Positions 7,968 through 16,421 of a DNA stretch of 64,000 nucleotides are shown one piece after another (within the stretch, counting starts at the first letter, position 1; each line of letters begins with the position of its first letter). The stretch is taken from the NCBI RefSeq assembly GCF_026341815.1, contig NZ_JAPENX010000002.1, positions 310,001-374,000 of the forward strand. The letters run 5' to 3'. The position numbers and the translations under genes are program-made. This DNA is from Streptomyces sp. NBC_00572 (lineage in GTDB: Bacteria > Actinomycetota > Actinomycetes > Streptomycetales > Streptomycetaceae). The notes beneath the pieces were generated by a model. The model ran no database searches and was not told where the DNA came from. It saw nothing but the letters and a program-made list of their open reading frames with translations.

Positions 7968-9328
7968 GCCGTCACCTCCAGGGCGGGTTCGGCGGCCGGT
8001 TCCCTCGGTTCTGCCAGGTCGGCCGCCCAGAACGTGCCGTCGGGATAGACGAACGTGGCCCGTGAGGCCTCGTGCATGTCCGCCGAGAAACCGGGCGCCA
8101 GGGGCGCCGTGTAGGCGCCGTCGCGTATGACGGCCGGGTGGGCGAAGTGCTCGTGGAGGTGGTCGACGAACTCGATGACGCGGTCCTCGGTGGTTCCGCT
8201 GAGCGCCACGTAGTCGAACATCGCGAGGTGCTGGACCAGTTCGCACAGGCCGACACCGCCGGCGTGCGGGCAGACGGGAACGCCGAACTTCGCGGCGAGG
8301 AGCAGTATCGCGAGGTTCTCGTTCACCCCGCCGACCCGGGCCGCGTCCAGTTGGACGATGTCGACGGCGTTCGCCTGGAGGAGCTGTTTGAACACGATGC
8401 GGTTCTGCGCGTGCTCGCCGGTCGCCACCTTGACCGGCGCGACGGCGGCACGTACGCGCGCGTGGCCCAGGATGTCGTCCGGGCTGGTCGGCTCCTCGAT
8501 CCAGTACGGGTCGAACTCGGCGAGCGCACGTGTCCATTCGATCGCCTCGGTGACGTTCCACCGCTGGTTGGCGTCGACGGCCAGGCGGACGTCCGCGCCG
8601 ACGGCCGCGCGGGCGGCGCGGCAGCGGCGTACGTCGTCCTCGAGGTCGGCGCCGACCTTCAGCTTGATCTGGGTGAAGCCGGCGGCCACGGCCTCCTTGG
8701 CCAGTCGGGTGAGCTTCTCGTCGGAGTAGCCGAGCCAGCCGGGCGAGGTCGTGTAGGCGGGGTATCCCCGGGTCCGCAGGACGTTCTCGCGCTCGGCCCG
8801 TCCCTCCTTGCCGCGTCGCAGGAGGTCCAGCGCCTCCTCGGGGGTGATCGCGTCGGTGATGTAGCGGAAGTCCACCTGCGAGACGAGCCACTCGGGGTCG
8901 GCGTCGGCGAGCAGCTTCCACAGCGGCTTGTTCCGCCGCTTGGCGGCGAGGTCCCAGACGGCGTTGACCACGGCTCCGACGGCCATGTGCATGACGCCCT
9001 TCTCTGGCCCGAGCCAGCGGAGCTGGCTGTCGCCGATCAGTGCGCGGCTGACGAGGCCGGGATCGGCGCAGAGGTCTTCCACGGACCGGCCGATGACGTG
9101 CGGGCGGAGTGCTTCGATCGCCGCGACCTGGACATCGTTGCCACGCCCGATGGTGAAGGTGAAGCCGTGTCCCGTGGGGCCGTCGGGCTCGTCCGTGCGC
9201 AGAACGAGATAGGCCGCGGAGTAGTCGGGGTCCGGGTTCATCGCGTCGGACCCGTCGAGTTGGCGGGAGGTCGGGAAACGGATGTCGTAGGTGTCCATCG
9301 CGATGACCCGCGTGATGTCAGTGGACAA
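7964..9328 (-). CDS. L-fuconate dehydratase (enolase superfamily)
   Basis: A 454-residue enolase-superfamily acid-sugar dehydratase removing water from L-fuconate to give 2-keto-3-deoxy-L-fuconate. Visible landmarks are the DGSDAMNPDPDYSAAYL N-terminal block typical of FucD, the KxK base motif in FTQIKLKVG, the metal ligands in VDANQ, IEEPT and GEH, and the C-terminal catalytic His in CPHAGGVG. I take the TTG at 9326-9328 as the start because AAAGGA stands a few bases before it; a GTG slightly upstream (9347-9349 region) is possible. It is the first gene of the minus-strand operon and an ACATCGGATGT operator lies about 150 bp upstream. Confidence 0.92.
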   Translation of the reverse strand: MSTDITRVIAMDTYDIRFPTSRQLDGSDAMNPDPDYSAAYLVLRTDEPDGPTGHGFTFTIGRGNDVQVAAIEALRPHVIGRSVEDLCADPGLVSRALIGDSQLRWLGPEKGVMHMAVGAVVNAVWDLAAKRRNKPLWKLLADADPEWLVSQVDFRYITDAITPEEALDLLRRGKEGRAERENVLRTRGYPAYTTSPGWLGYSDEKLTRLAKEAVAAGFTQIKLKVGADLEDDVRRCRAARAAVGADVRLAVDANQRWNVTEAIEWTRALAEFDPYWIEEPTSPDDILGHARVRAAVAPVKVATGEHAQNRIVFKQLLQANAVDIVQLDAARVGGVNENLAILLLAAKFGVPVCPHAGGVGLCELVQHLAMFDYVALSGTTEDRVIEFVDHLHEHFAHPAVIRDGAYTAPLAPGFSADMHEASRATFVYPDGTFWAADLAEPREPAAEPALEVTA

Positions 9329-9477
9329 CGGGGTTCCTTTCACACCTGGGCTGCTTGCTCGGTGTTCGGCGGCTTCATCTGCCCGACCGACACGGAGCAG
9401 CCCCAACCATCAGCACAGATCGGGTGATTGGCCTGTTGAGCGAGAACGATACGGCGCTCGCGAGAGGCGGGGCAAGT

Positions 9478-9494
9478 AGACATCGGATGTTTCT
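9478..9494. promoter_or_regulatory. FadR-type operator upstream of the fuconate operon
   Basis: AGACATCGGATGTTTCT contains the dyad core ACATCGGATGT at 9480-9490. The same core recurs at 10323-10333 and, as ACATCCGATGT, at 20214-20224, each time at a promoter of this locus. It is the probable binding site of the GntR regulator encoded at 9626-10297. Confidence 0.75.
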
Positions 9495-9544
9495 CGGACC
9501 CTGAGAACGGCCCTTGAGAACGGCAGCACGAAGGGCATGCCAAC

Positions 9545-9574
9545 GGGCGGGCACTCCCCTGGGGGTGCCCGCCC
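9545..9574 (-). terminator. Hairpin terminator after the GntR gene
   Basis: GGGCGGGCACTCCCC pairs with GGGGGTGCCCGCCC with one bulge. It lies about 50 bp beyond the stop of the minus-strand regulator gene and before the operator of the fuconate operon, so it separates the two transcription units. Confidence 0.7.
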
Positions 9575-9625
9575 TCGGCGTACATCACTGGCGGTGCAAG
9601 TGGAGGGAGGAGTCCGGGCAGCAGG

Positions 9626-10297
9626 TCACAGCACGCTGTCGAGCCAGCGGACCACGTTGGAGATGTGGATCGTCGCCCAGGCCTCGGCCGTGCGCGCGTC
9701 GCGCGCGGCGAGGGCGTCCAGGATCGCCCGGTGCTCGGAAAGGGTCCGGGCCACGGCCGTCTCCTCGGTGATGCCGCGCCACAGGCGCGCCCGCACGGTG
9801 GCCCCGGAGATGCTGTCGAGCAGCGAGCACAGCAGCGGGATTCCCGAGGCCGCCGCGATGCGCCGGTGGAACTCCAGGTCACTGGCGACGAGTTCGTCCA
9901 GGCTCGGCGCCTCACCGAGCCGGTCGAGGAGCTCGCCGAGTTCCCTGATCTCGCCCTCGGGGATGCGCTCCGCCGCGAGGGCGGTCGCCGCGGGCTCCAG
10001 GATGCCCCGTACCTTCAGGGCCTGGAGCGCCTGGTCGTCCTGGTGGAAGTCCAGGACGAACGACACCGCTTCGAGGAGCAGGGGCGGTTCGAGGCTGGAG
10101 ACGTACGTCCCGTCGCCCTGCCGTACGTCGAGGATGTTCAGCAGGGACAGCGCCTTCACCGCCTCGCGCAGGGAGTTGCGCGACAGGCCCAGTTCGGCGG
10201 CGAGGTCGGCTTCCTTGGGCAGCCGGTCACCGGGGCGCAGCGCACCGGAGACGATCATCTCCTTGATCTTCCCGATCGCCTCGTCCGTAACTGCCAA
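9626..10297 (-). CDS. FadR-family GntR transcriptional regulator of the fucose locus
   Basis: A 223-residue DNA-binding protein. The N terminus is a winged helix-turn-helix with LPKEADLAAELGLSRNSLR and the wing motif DVRQGDGTYV. The C terminus is an all-helical FCD domain with the metal-binding pattern DLEFH, SEH and a later His. The start is a TTG at 10297, set by AGGAGG six bases upstream. Regulators of this subfamily commonly bind pathway intermediates such as keto-deoxy sugar acids and release DNA. It stands between the two catabolic operons, and matching palindromes lie in front of it (10321-10337) and in front of the other units, which suggests autoregulation plus control of the whole locus. 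Confidence 0.9.
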   Translation of the reverse strand: MAVTDEAIGKIKEMIVSGALRPGDRLPKEADLAAELGLSRNSLREAVKALSLLNILDVRQGDGTYVSSLEPPLLLEAVSFVLDFHQDDQALQALKVRGILEPAATALAAERIPEGEIRELGELLDRLGEAPSLDELVASDLEFHRRIAAASGIPLLCSLLDSISGATVRARLWRGITEETAVARTLSEHRAILDALAARDARTAEAWATIHISNVVRWLDSVL

Positions 10298-10320
10298 GGC
10301 GTCCTCCTGTGCGCGGCCCA

Positions 10321-10337
10321 ATACATCGGATGTGTCT
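10321..10337. promoter_or_regulatory. FadR-type operator at the GntR gene's own promoter
   Basis: ATACATCGGATGTGTCT has the same ACATCGGATGT core as the site at 9480-9490. It sits 24 bp upstream of the regulator's TTG start, consistent with autoregulation. It is also downstream of the PL6 gene stop (10419). Confidence 0.75.
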
Positions 10338-10418
10338 GCTGGTCGTCAGCCTACTGCAGGGGTGCCACGGGGCCGACCGGCTCGTCGTCCGGCCGGCTCC
10401 CCTGGCCGCGTACCGTCG

Positions 10419-11879
10419 TCAGCGGGCGTTCGGGCCCACGTCCGCCGGTGTCAGAGGGCGACGGACCGGTGTGGCGGTCGCGTACTCGTCCGCGCCGACG
10501 TCCCGCAGACTGCCGCGCGGGTCGCCGTCGATGTCATGGGTGACCGGCGGCTGGGCCAGGGTGGCCGCGCCGATCGCCCGGCTGGTGCTCGACAGCCGGT
10601 ACACCCCGTCGGAGCCTCGTACCAGTCGGGGATCGGCCCGTACGAACCCGCCGGTGGGGATGTTCCCGTCTGCCGCCGCCCCGAAGAGGATGTTGCCCTG
10701 CCAGGTGAAGCGGACCGTGGTCGCCATCTCGACCAGGCTGCCGGTCTGGCCGACCAGCAGGTTGTCGGCGACGGTGACGTCGCGGGGTTCGTGCGGGCGG
10801 TGGCTCTCGCCCGAGAGTGCGCCGCCCGCGTTGTCGAGGAAGGTGTTGTGGGCGATGAGGACGCGGTCGGGTGCGTCGTTGCCCCGGCGTGCCTCGGCCG
10901 ATTCGCCGGGGAGATGGTCGCGTTCCGTACCGCTGCCGATCACCATCGGGCGCCCGGAGAGGCCGGCGAGGTAGTTGTTGACGATGACGTGGTCGTTGCC
11001 GTAGATCCGGACGCCCTCCTCGCCGCCGATGAGGTAGTTGCTGTCGACGAGGGTGCGGTTGCCGTGGCGCAGGACGATGCCGCCGAGGCTGTCGCGGATG
11101 GTGTTGTAGCGGATGGTGTTGTCGGAGCTCTTCACGGAGATGGCCTCGGGGTCGCCGTTGGCCCGCTCGAACAGGTTGTACTCGACGAGCGCGTGCGCGC
11201 TGGACAGGGCACGGGGGCTGACGCCGAGGCGGATCGGTTCGCCGCCGTTGGCGCCCGCGAACGTGTGGTCGGAGAAGTGGTTGCGGTGGACGTGCACGCC
11301 CTGGGCCATGGCCTCGGTGTCGGCGCCCTCGATGCCGAGGAAGATGCCGAGGGTGGTCTTGCCGTGGAAGTGGTTGCGGTCGATGACGGCCTCGTCGCCG
11401 CGCACCATGACCCAGTGCAGGCCCTCGATGTCGGCGAGCTGGAAGTCGTTGCGGGTGAGCCGGATGTACGTGCACGTCGGCGGGATGTCCAGGGTGGTGC
11501 TCTGGCGGAAGGAGAAGCCGCTCACGGTCACGTTGCTGGACGCGTCGAAGACGAAGCTCCGCTCGCCGCGCAGCACGGCGCCGCCTCGTGACGCGGCGAC
11601 GATGGTGATCGGCGCGGTGCGTGTGCCGTTCTTGCCCGTGACGGTGAGGGGCTTGGCGGCGGGGACGGTGTAGGTGCCGTTCGCGACGACGATGCGGGTG
11701 CCCGGCCCCGCCGCGTCGATCGCGTCCTGGAGGTCGTCCAGCGAGCCGACGTCGACGGTGGGACCGAGGGGTCGCGCGGGCTTGCGCCGGGCGGCACTCG
11801 CGTACGCCGGGGCGGAGAGGGGCAGGACGGTGGCGGCCGCCCCTATCGCGGTGCCGGTGAGGAACGTGCGTCGTTGCAT
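10419..11879 (-). CDS. Secreted PL6-family polysaccharide lyase
   Basis: A 486-residue right-handed beta-helix enzyme exported by a twin-arginine-like signal (RRTFLTG, cleavage near residue 30). The PL6 hallmarks are in order: NGTY near the first coil, a calcium-ligand block NGGEPIRLG, EAISVKSS with the catalytic Lys, and GGIVLRHGN with the catalytic Arg. PL6 enzymes cleave uronic acid-containing chains (alginate, dermatan/chondroitin B) by beta-elimination. GGAGG precedes the ATG. It is the last gene of the operon headed by the ABC binding protein and follows the fucosidase by 44 bp, so its products are likely imported and broken down by the neighbouring enzymes. The natural polymer is unknown. 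Confidence 0.88.
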   Translation of the reverse strand: MQRRTFLTGTAIGAAATVLPLSAPAYASAARRKPARPLGPTVDVGSLDDLQDAIDAAGPGTRIVVANGTYTVPAAKPLTVTGKNGTRTAPITIVAASRGGAVLRGERSFVFDASSNVTVSGFSFRQSTTLDIPPTCTYIRLTRNDFQLADIEGLHWVMVRGDEAVIDRNHFHGKTTLGIFLGIEGADTEAMAQGVHVHRNHFSDHTFAGANGGEPIRLGVSPRALSSAHALVEYNLFERANGDPEAISVKSSDNTIRYNTIRDSLGGIVLRHGNRTLVDSNYLIGGEEGVRIYGNDHVIVNNYLAGLSGRPMVIGSGTERDHLPGESAEARRGNDAPDRVLIAHNTFLDNAGGALSGESHRPHEPRDVTVADNLLVGQTGSLVEMATTVRFTWQGNILFGAAADGNIPTGGFVRADPRLVRGSDGVYRLSSTSRAIGAATLAQPPVTHDIDGDPRGSLRDVGADEYATATPVRRPLTPADVGPNAR

Positions 11880-11923
11880 GGTGCCTCCGTGATCGGTCGG
11901 ATGGGTGATACGCGTACGGCGCG

Positions 11924-13255
11924 TCACATCGAGGCGCCGGGCCCGGACGGGTCCGACAGGTGGAGCTCGATGACGGGCACGGGTGTGTCGGGCCGCTGCA
12001 CCGGGAGCCGGAGCGTGAGGGTGCCCGCCGGCTGGCCGCCCATCTGGGTGTTCATCGCCGGGCGGTCGGGGGCCGGCGGTTCCTGGACGATCTCCGAGGC
12101 GTCGTTCAGGAGCTGGGCGTACCGCACCCGGCCCGCGAGGCCGGGCAGGTGCAGATGGCGCAGCGGCCAGGCGAAGAGGTGGACGTAGAGGCGGTCGCCG
12201 CGCTGGGTGTACCGGCAGTCGGTGGGCGGGGTGTACGGGGAGGGGCCGCAGCCGCGGACGGACCGTTCGTGCAGGTCGGTCCAGCGGCCGATCTCGGCGA
12301 GGGCTGCGGTGTCGCGCGGGTCGAGGTCGCCGCGCCCGGTGGGGCCGACGTTCAGCAGGAGGTTGCCGCCCTTGGAGACGCCGTCGACGAGCATCCTGAT
12401 GAGGAGGTCGGGGCTCTTGTGGTCGAGGTTGTCGCGGTCGTAGCCCCAGCTTCCGTTGAGCGTCTGGCACGCCTCCCAGAGCACGGCGCGGCCGTCGACG
12501 GTCATCGGCGCGGAGGGCTGGTACTGCTCGGGCGTGACGAAGTCTCCGGGGAGGCCGGCCCTGTCGTTGACCAGGATGTGCGGCTGGAGGTCGCGGACCA
12601 TCGCCATGAGGCGCACGGAGTCCCAGTCGTCGGGACCCTTGCCGCCCCACCATTCGCGGCCCGCGTAGGAGAAGTCGAAGAAGAGATAGTCGATCCGTCC
12701 GTAGTCCGTGAGGAGTTCGCGGACCTGTCCGTGCAGATAGTCCTGGTACGCGCGGATGTCACGGTCCGCCGCCGCTGCCTTGAACTCCTCGTCGTCGCGC
12801 TGTGGGTGCGTACCGTCGACGGGGAACGACGGGTGGTGCCAGTCGATGAGGGAGTGGTAGAAGCCGACCTTGAGGCCTTCGGCGCGACACGCCTCGACGA
12901 ACGGTCCGACCAGGTCGCGGCCGTGAGGCGTCTTCGTCACCTGGTAGTCGGTGAGCCGGCTGTCCCAGAGGCAGAAACCGTCGTGGTGTTTGGTGGTCAG
13001 GACGACGTACCGCATGCCGGCGGCCTTGGCCGTCCTCGCCCACCGGACCGGGTCGTAGCGGTCGGGTTCGAAGTGGTCGAAGTACACCTGGTACTGCTCG
13101 TCGGTCATCTTCTCCCGGGTCTTCACCCACTCGTGGCGTGCGGCGAGGGAGTAGAGGCCCCAGTGGACGAACATGCCGAAGCGGTCGTGGGTGAACCACG
13201 TCGTGTCGGGCGAAGGGGTCGACGCGATGGCGGCGTCGGTGCTGGTGGTGGTCAT
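11924..13255 (-). CDS. GH29 alpha-L-fucosidase
   Basis: A 443-residue glycoside hydrolase releasing L-fucose from glycans with retention. It starts its catalytic barrel at once with WFTHDRFGMFVHWGLYS, the GH29 hallmark, followed by YVVLTTKHHDGFCLWDS and the nucleophile region DYLFFDFSY; NLLLNVGPTGRGDLDP is another family signature. No export signal is visible, so it probably acts in the cytoplasm on imported oligosaccharides. It lies between the glucarate dehydratase-like gene and the PL6 gene. Its presence ties the downstream fuconate pathway to fucose rather than rhamnose. Confidence 0.93.
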   Translation of the reverse strand: MTTTSTDAAIASTPSPDTTWFTHDRFGMFVHWGLYSLAARHEWVKTREKMTDEQYQVYFDHFEPDRYDPVRWARTAKAAGMRYVVLTTKHHDGFCLWDSRLTDYQVTKTPHGRDLVGPFVEACRAEGLKVGFYHSLIDWHHPSFPVDGTHPQRDDEEFKAAAADRDIRAYQDYLHGQVRELLTDYGRIDYLFFDFSYAGREWWGGKGPDDWDSVRLMAMVRDLQPHILVNDRAGLPGDFVTPEQYQPSAPMTVDGRAVLWEACQTLNGSWGYDRDNLDHKSPDLLIRMLVDGVSKGGNLLLNVGPTGRGDLDPRDTAALAEIGRWTDLHERSVRGCGPSPYTPPTDCRYTQRGDRLYVHLFAWPLRHLHLPGLAGRVRYAQLLNDASEIVQEPPAPDRPAMNTQMGGQPAGTLTLRLPVQRPDTPVPVIELHLSDPSGPGASM

Positions 13256-13305
13256 GGGGACATCGTTCCTGTGCGTCGGGAGGGGAGGGCCGGCCGACGG
13301 CGCCG

Positions 13306-14574
13306 TCAGGCCGGCTCGTGGACGTCTTCGCGGAGGCGTACGCCAGGGGCGACGCGAGCCAGGTAGCCGCTGTCGTCGCGGCGGGTCAGACCGCACGCCA
13401 GGTACTGCTCGTGCAGTCGGGCCAGCGCGTCGCGGTCCAGCTCGACGCCGAGACCGGGTGTGCGCGGGACGGTGATCGCGCCGTCGACGAAGCTCCAGGG
13501 CGTGGTGACGACGTCGTCCTCCGGCCGTTTCCAGGGCCAGTGGGTGTCCAGGTCGTGGGTGAGGGCGGGGGTGGCCGCGGCGAGGTGGACCATCGCGGCG
13601 AGGCTGATGCCGAGGTGGGAGTTGGAGTGCATGGACATCCCGATGCCGAAGTGGTGGCAGCAGGTCGCGAGGTGCTGGGTGGCCGTGAGGCCGCCCCAGA
13701 AGTGGTGGTCGCCGAGGAGGACGCCGACGGCCCGTGCGGGGACGGCCTCGGTGAGGTGCTCCCAGGTGACCACGCACATGTTGGTGGCCAGCGGCATCGG
13801 GGCGACGCGGGCGAGGTCCGCCATCGCGGGGATGCCGGCGACGGGGTCCTCCAGGTACTCCAGTACGCCTGCCAGCTCGTCGGCCACCCGGGCGGCGGTC
13901 GCCGGGTCCCAGCTCGCGTTGGGGTCGAGGCGGAGCGGATGGTCCGGGAACGCCTCGCGCAGGGCCCGGATCGCGGCGACCTCCTCGTCCGGAGGGAGTA
14001 CGCCGCCCTTGAGCTTGAACGAGCGGAAGCCGAAGCGGTCCGCCAGGAGCCGGGCCTGCGCCACCAGTCCGGCGGGGTCGAGGGCCGGCCCCCACTCGTC
14101 CGGCTCGTGGCCGGGGTGCGCGGCCCACTTGGCGAACAGATAGCCGCAGAAGTCGATCCGGTCGCGGGTGGCGCCGCCGAGGAGGTCGGACACGGGCCTG
14201 CCGAGGTGTTTGCCCTGGAGGTCGTGGCAGGCGACCTCGAACGGGGAGGTGACGCTCGCGAGCGTCTTGGCCGCCCCGCCGTCTCCGATGAGGCCGTGGG
14301 CGTCGCGGGCGACCCTTCCGCCGACGGCGTCGACCACCCTCCGGGACAGTTCGTTGAGGTCGAAGGGGTCGAGGCCGGGCAGTTCGTCGGCGACGCCGTA
14401 CAGCAGTTCGAGGTGGGCGGAGTCGCCGTAGCTCTCGCCCAGGCCGTACGCGCCGGTGTCGGTCCTGACCTCCACCACCGCGCGCAGGGCGTACGGCTCG
14501 TGGACGCCGACGGCGTTGAGCAGCGGCGGGTCCGCAAAGGCGACGGGGGTGACGACGACGGAGGTGACCTTCAC
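13306..14574 (-). CDS. Glucarate dehydratase-like enolase-superfamily enzyme
   Basis: A 422-residue acid-sugar dehydratase of the GlucD group. Landmarks are GESYGD near residue 48, FRSFKLKGG with the KxK base, RLDPNASWD and YLEDPV metal ligands, PLATNMCVVTW and the HSNSHLGISLA segment carrying the catalytic His. GlucD enzymes dehydrate D-glucarate or related aldarates to 5-dehydro-4-deoxyglucarate. Its GTG start overlaps the stop of the DHDPS-family gene (GTGA), and that family contains the enzyme for the next step, so the two likely act in sequence. Exact substrate unknown; an acid sugar from lyase products is a reasonable inference. Confidence 0.85.
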   Translation of the reverse strand: MKVTSVVVTPVAFADPPLLNAVGVHEPYALRAVVEVRTDTGAYGLGESYGDSAHLELLYGVADELPGLDPFDLNELSRRVVDAVGGRVARDAHGLIGDGGAAKTLASVTSPFEVACHDLQGKHLGRPVSDLLGGATRDRIDFCGYLFAKWAAHPGHEPDEWGPALDPAGLVAQARLLADRFGFRSFKLKGGVLPPDEEVAAIRALREAFPDHPLRLDPNASWDPATAARVADELAGVLEYLEDPVAGIPAMADLARVAPMPLATNMCVVTWEHLTEAVPARAVGVLLGDHHFWGGLTATQHLATCCHHFGIGMSMHSNSHLGISLAAMVHLAAATPALTHDLDTHWPWKRPEDDVVTTPWSFVDGAITVPRTPGLGVELDRDALARLHEQYLACGLTRRDDSGYLARVAPGVRLREDVHEPA

Positions 14575-15527
14575 GATCCCACCGCCACGGTGCTCCTGGC
14601 CCCGGCGCCGGGGATGTTCGCGAGGGCGCTCCGTCCCCGGTCGAGCAGGTCCCGCAGTTGGTCGACGTGGTCCGGGGAGGCGTCCACGAGGGGCGCTCTG
14701 ACGTGGCCGACGTCGAGCGCGCGCAGACGGGCTCCGGCCTTCACCAGGGAGACGGCATAGCCGGGGACCTGGTCGCGGAGCTCGGTCAGCGGCAGGTAGA
14801 ACTCGGCGAGGAGGCGGCCGGTGGTGGCGGTGTCGCCGGTCGTGAGGGCCGTGTGGAAGGCGCGGGCGATGTCGGGGGCGAAGCAGAGGACGGCGGAGGA
14901 GTAGTCGCGGATGCCGATGGCCCGACAGGCGCCCGCGCTGACCTCGGCGGTGGGCAGGCCGTTGAGGAAGGCGAAGGTCTCGGCTCGGGGGTGGCCGCTG
15001 GTGCGTACGGCGGTGACCATGCGTGCCATCAGGTCCAGGTCGCCGTTGCCTTCCTTGATCCCGGCGACCTGGGGCACGGAGAGCAGGCGCAGTGCGGTGG
15101 ACACGGCGATTCTGGCCAGGCCGCGCCGGTAGACGAGGACGGGGAGGCGGCCGGCGCGGGCGGCGGACTCCACGTACGCGAGGTAGCCGTCCTCGGTGCC
15201 GCCGACGAGGTACGGGGGCAGCAGCAGGATCCCGTCGGCGCCCGCGTCCGACGCGGCGGCGACGGCGGCCTTGGCGTTGCCGAGGCCTCCCCCGGCGCCG
15301 GCGAAGACGGGCACGCGGCCGGCGACGACGCGTACGGCGTGCCGGACGATCTCGGCGTACTCGGGGGCGCTGAGCGAGGAGTACTCCCCCGTGCCGCAGG
15401 CGACGAAGAGCGCGGCCGGGCCGTGGGCGAGCTGGTCCTCGATGTGGTCGGCGAACACGCCGGTGTTCACCTCGTCGTCGGGGGTGAACGGCGTGAGCGG
15501 GAAGGACATCAGGCCGGACGGGATCAC
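14571..15527 (-). CDS. 5-dehydro-4-deoxyglucarate dehydratase-like (DHDPS family)
   Basis: A 318-residue (beta/alpha)8 Schiff-base enzyme. It opens LMSFPLTPFTPDDEVN, has the ACGTGEYSSL substrate loop, the conserved YRRG region and the Schiff-base lysine in VAGIKEGNGD. The pattern matches KDG dehydratases, which convert 5-dehydro-4-deoxy-D-glucarate to 2,5-dioxopentanoate with loss of water and CO2. The start is a GTG at 15527. It is placed between the permease and the GlucD-like dehydratase and overlaps the latter by 4 bp. The dioxopentanoate dehydrogenase needed to reach 2-oxoglutarate is not in this window. Confidence 0.85.
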   Translation of the reverse strand: MIPSGLMSFPLTPFTPDDEVNTGVFADHIEDQLAHGPAALFVACGTGEYSSLSAPEYAEIVRHAVRVVAGRVPVFAGAGGGLGNAKAAVAAASDAGADGILLLPPYLVGGTEDGYLAYVESAARAGRLPVLVYRRGLARIAVSTALRLLSVPQVAGIKEGNGDLDLMARMVTAVRTSGHPRAETFAFLNGLPTAEVSAGACRAIGIRDYSSAVLCFAPDIARAFHTALTTGDTATTGRLLAEFYLPLTELRDQVPGYAVSLVKAGARLRALDVGHVRAPLVDASPDHVDQLRDLLDRGRSALANIPGAGARSTVAVGS

Positions 15528-15554
15528 GGGAGGTGGTCCTTTCGAAAGGTCGGG

Positions 15555-16421
15555 TCACCCCTTGAGGGCGCCGCTGGACAGACCGTGGACGAAGGAGCGC
15601 TGGAAGAAGAGGAAGACGATCACGGACGGCAGCAGGGCGAGCAGCGACGCGGCCATCACCACGCCGGGGGTGACGAGGGGGTCGACCCGCAGCGTGCGCA
15701 GGGCCAGCGGCAGGGTGTACGAGGAGGAGTCGGTGGCCACGAGCAGGGGCAGCAGGTACTGGTCCCAGATCATCGTGAAGCCGAAGACGCCGATGACGCC
15801 GAGTGCGGGCTTGCACATGGGGAGGATGATCTGGGCGAAGATCCGCAGGTCTCCGGCGCCGTCGATGCGTGCGGCCTCCTCCAGCTCCTTGGGGACCTCC
15901 TTCATGAACTCGGTCATGACGAGGATGGAGAACGCCCAGGCGCCGACGGGGACGATCATGCCGGCGAGGGAGCCGATCAGATTGATGTGGACGACCGGCA
16001 GGTCGGCGAGGATCACGGAGAGCGGGATCGCCAGGATCTCCTCGGGCAGCATCAGCGTCGCCAGGATCGCGACGAACGCCAGCGTCATCCCCCGGAACCG
16101 CTTCCTGGCCAGGGCGTACCCCGCGAGGACGGAGACGGCGACCTGGAGCAGCAGTCCGAAGCCGACGACGAAGAACGAGTTGAGGAGGTACTTCAGGACG
16201 CCCTGGTCGAAGGCGACGGTGAAGTTGTCGACGGTGGGGTCGGACGGGACGACGCTGAGCTGGGTGGGGTCCTTGACGTGGTTGAACGCGCTGACGAGCA
16301 GGGCGAGCAGCGGTCCCGCGAACACGATCAGGACCAGGACGTACGTGACGACCTTCAGGACGCGGCCGCCGGCGCTCCGGCTCTCGGTGAGGCCCAGCGC
16401 GGTCTCGGTCGGCGCGCTCAT
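15555..16421 (-). CDS. Carbohydrate ABC transporter permease (MalG type)
   Basis: A 288-residue inner-membrane permease with six predicted helices and the cytoplasmic EAA loop (ELEEAARIDGAGDLRIF) that docks the ATPase. It belongs to the MalG-type half of a carbohydrate uptake system. Its ATG overlaps the stop of the partner permease (ATGA). No ATPase gene is in the operon, as usual in Streptomyces, where a shared MsiK-type ATPase serves many sugar importers. Confidence 0.92.
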   Translation of the reverse strand: MSAPTETALGLTESRSAGGRVLKVVTYVLVLIVFAGPLLALLVSAFNHVKDPTQLSVVPSDPTVDNFTVAFDQGVLKYLLNSFFVVGFGLLLQVAVSVLAGYALARKRFRGMTLAFVAILATLMLPEEILAIPLSVILADLPVVHINLIGSLAGMIVPVGAWAFSILVMTEFMKEVPKELEEAARIDGAGDLRIFAQIILPMCKPALGVIGVFGFTMIWDQYLLPLLVATDSSSYTLPLALRTLRVDPLVTPGVVMAASLLALLPSVIVFLFFQRSFVHGLSSGALKG

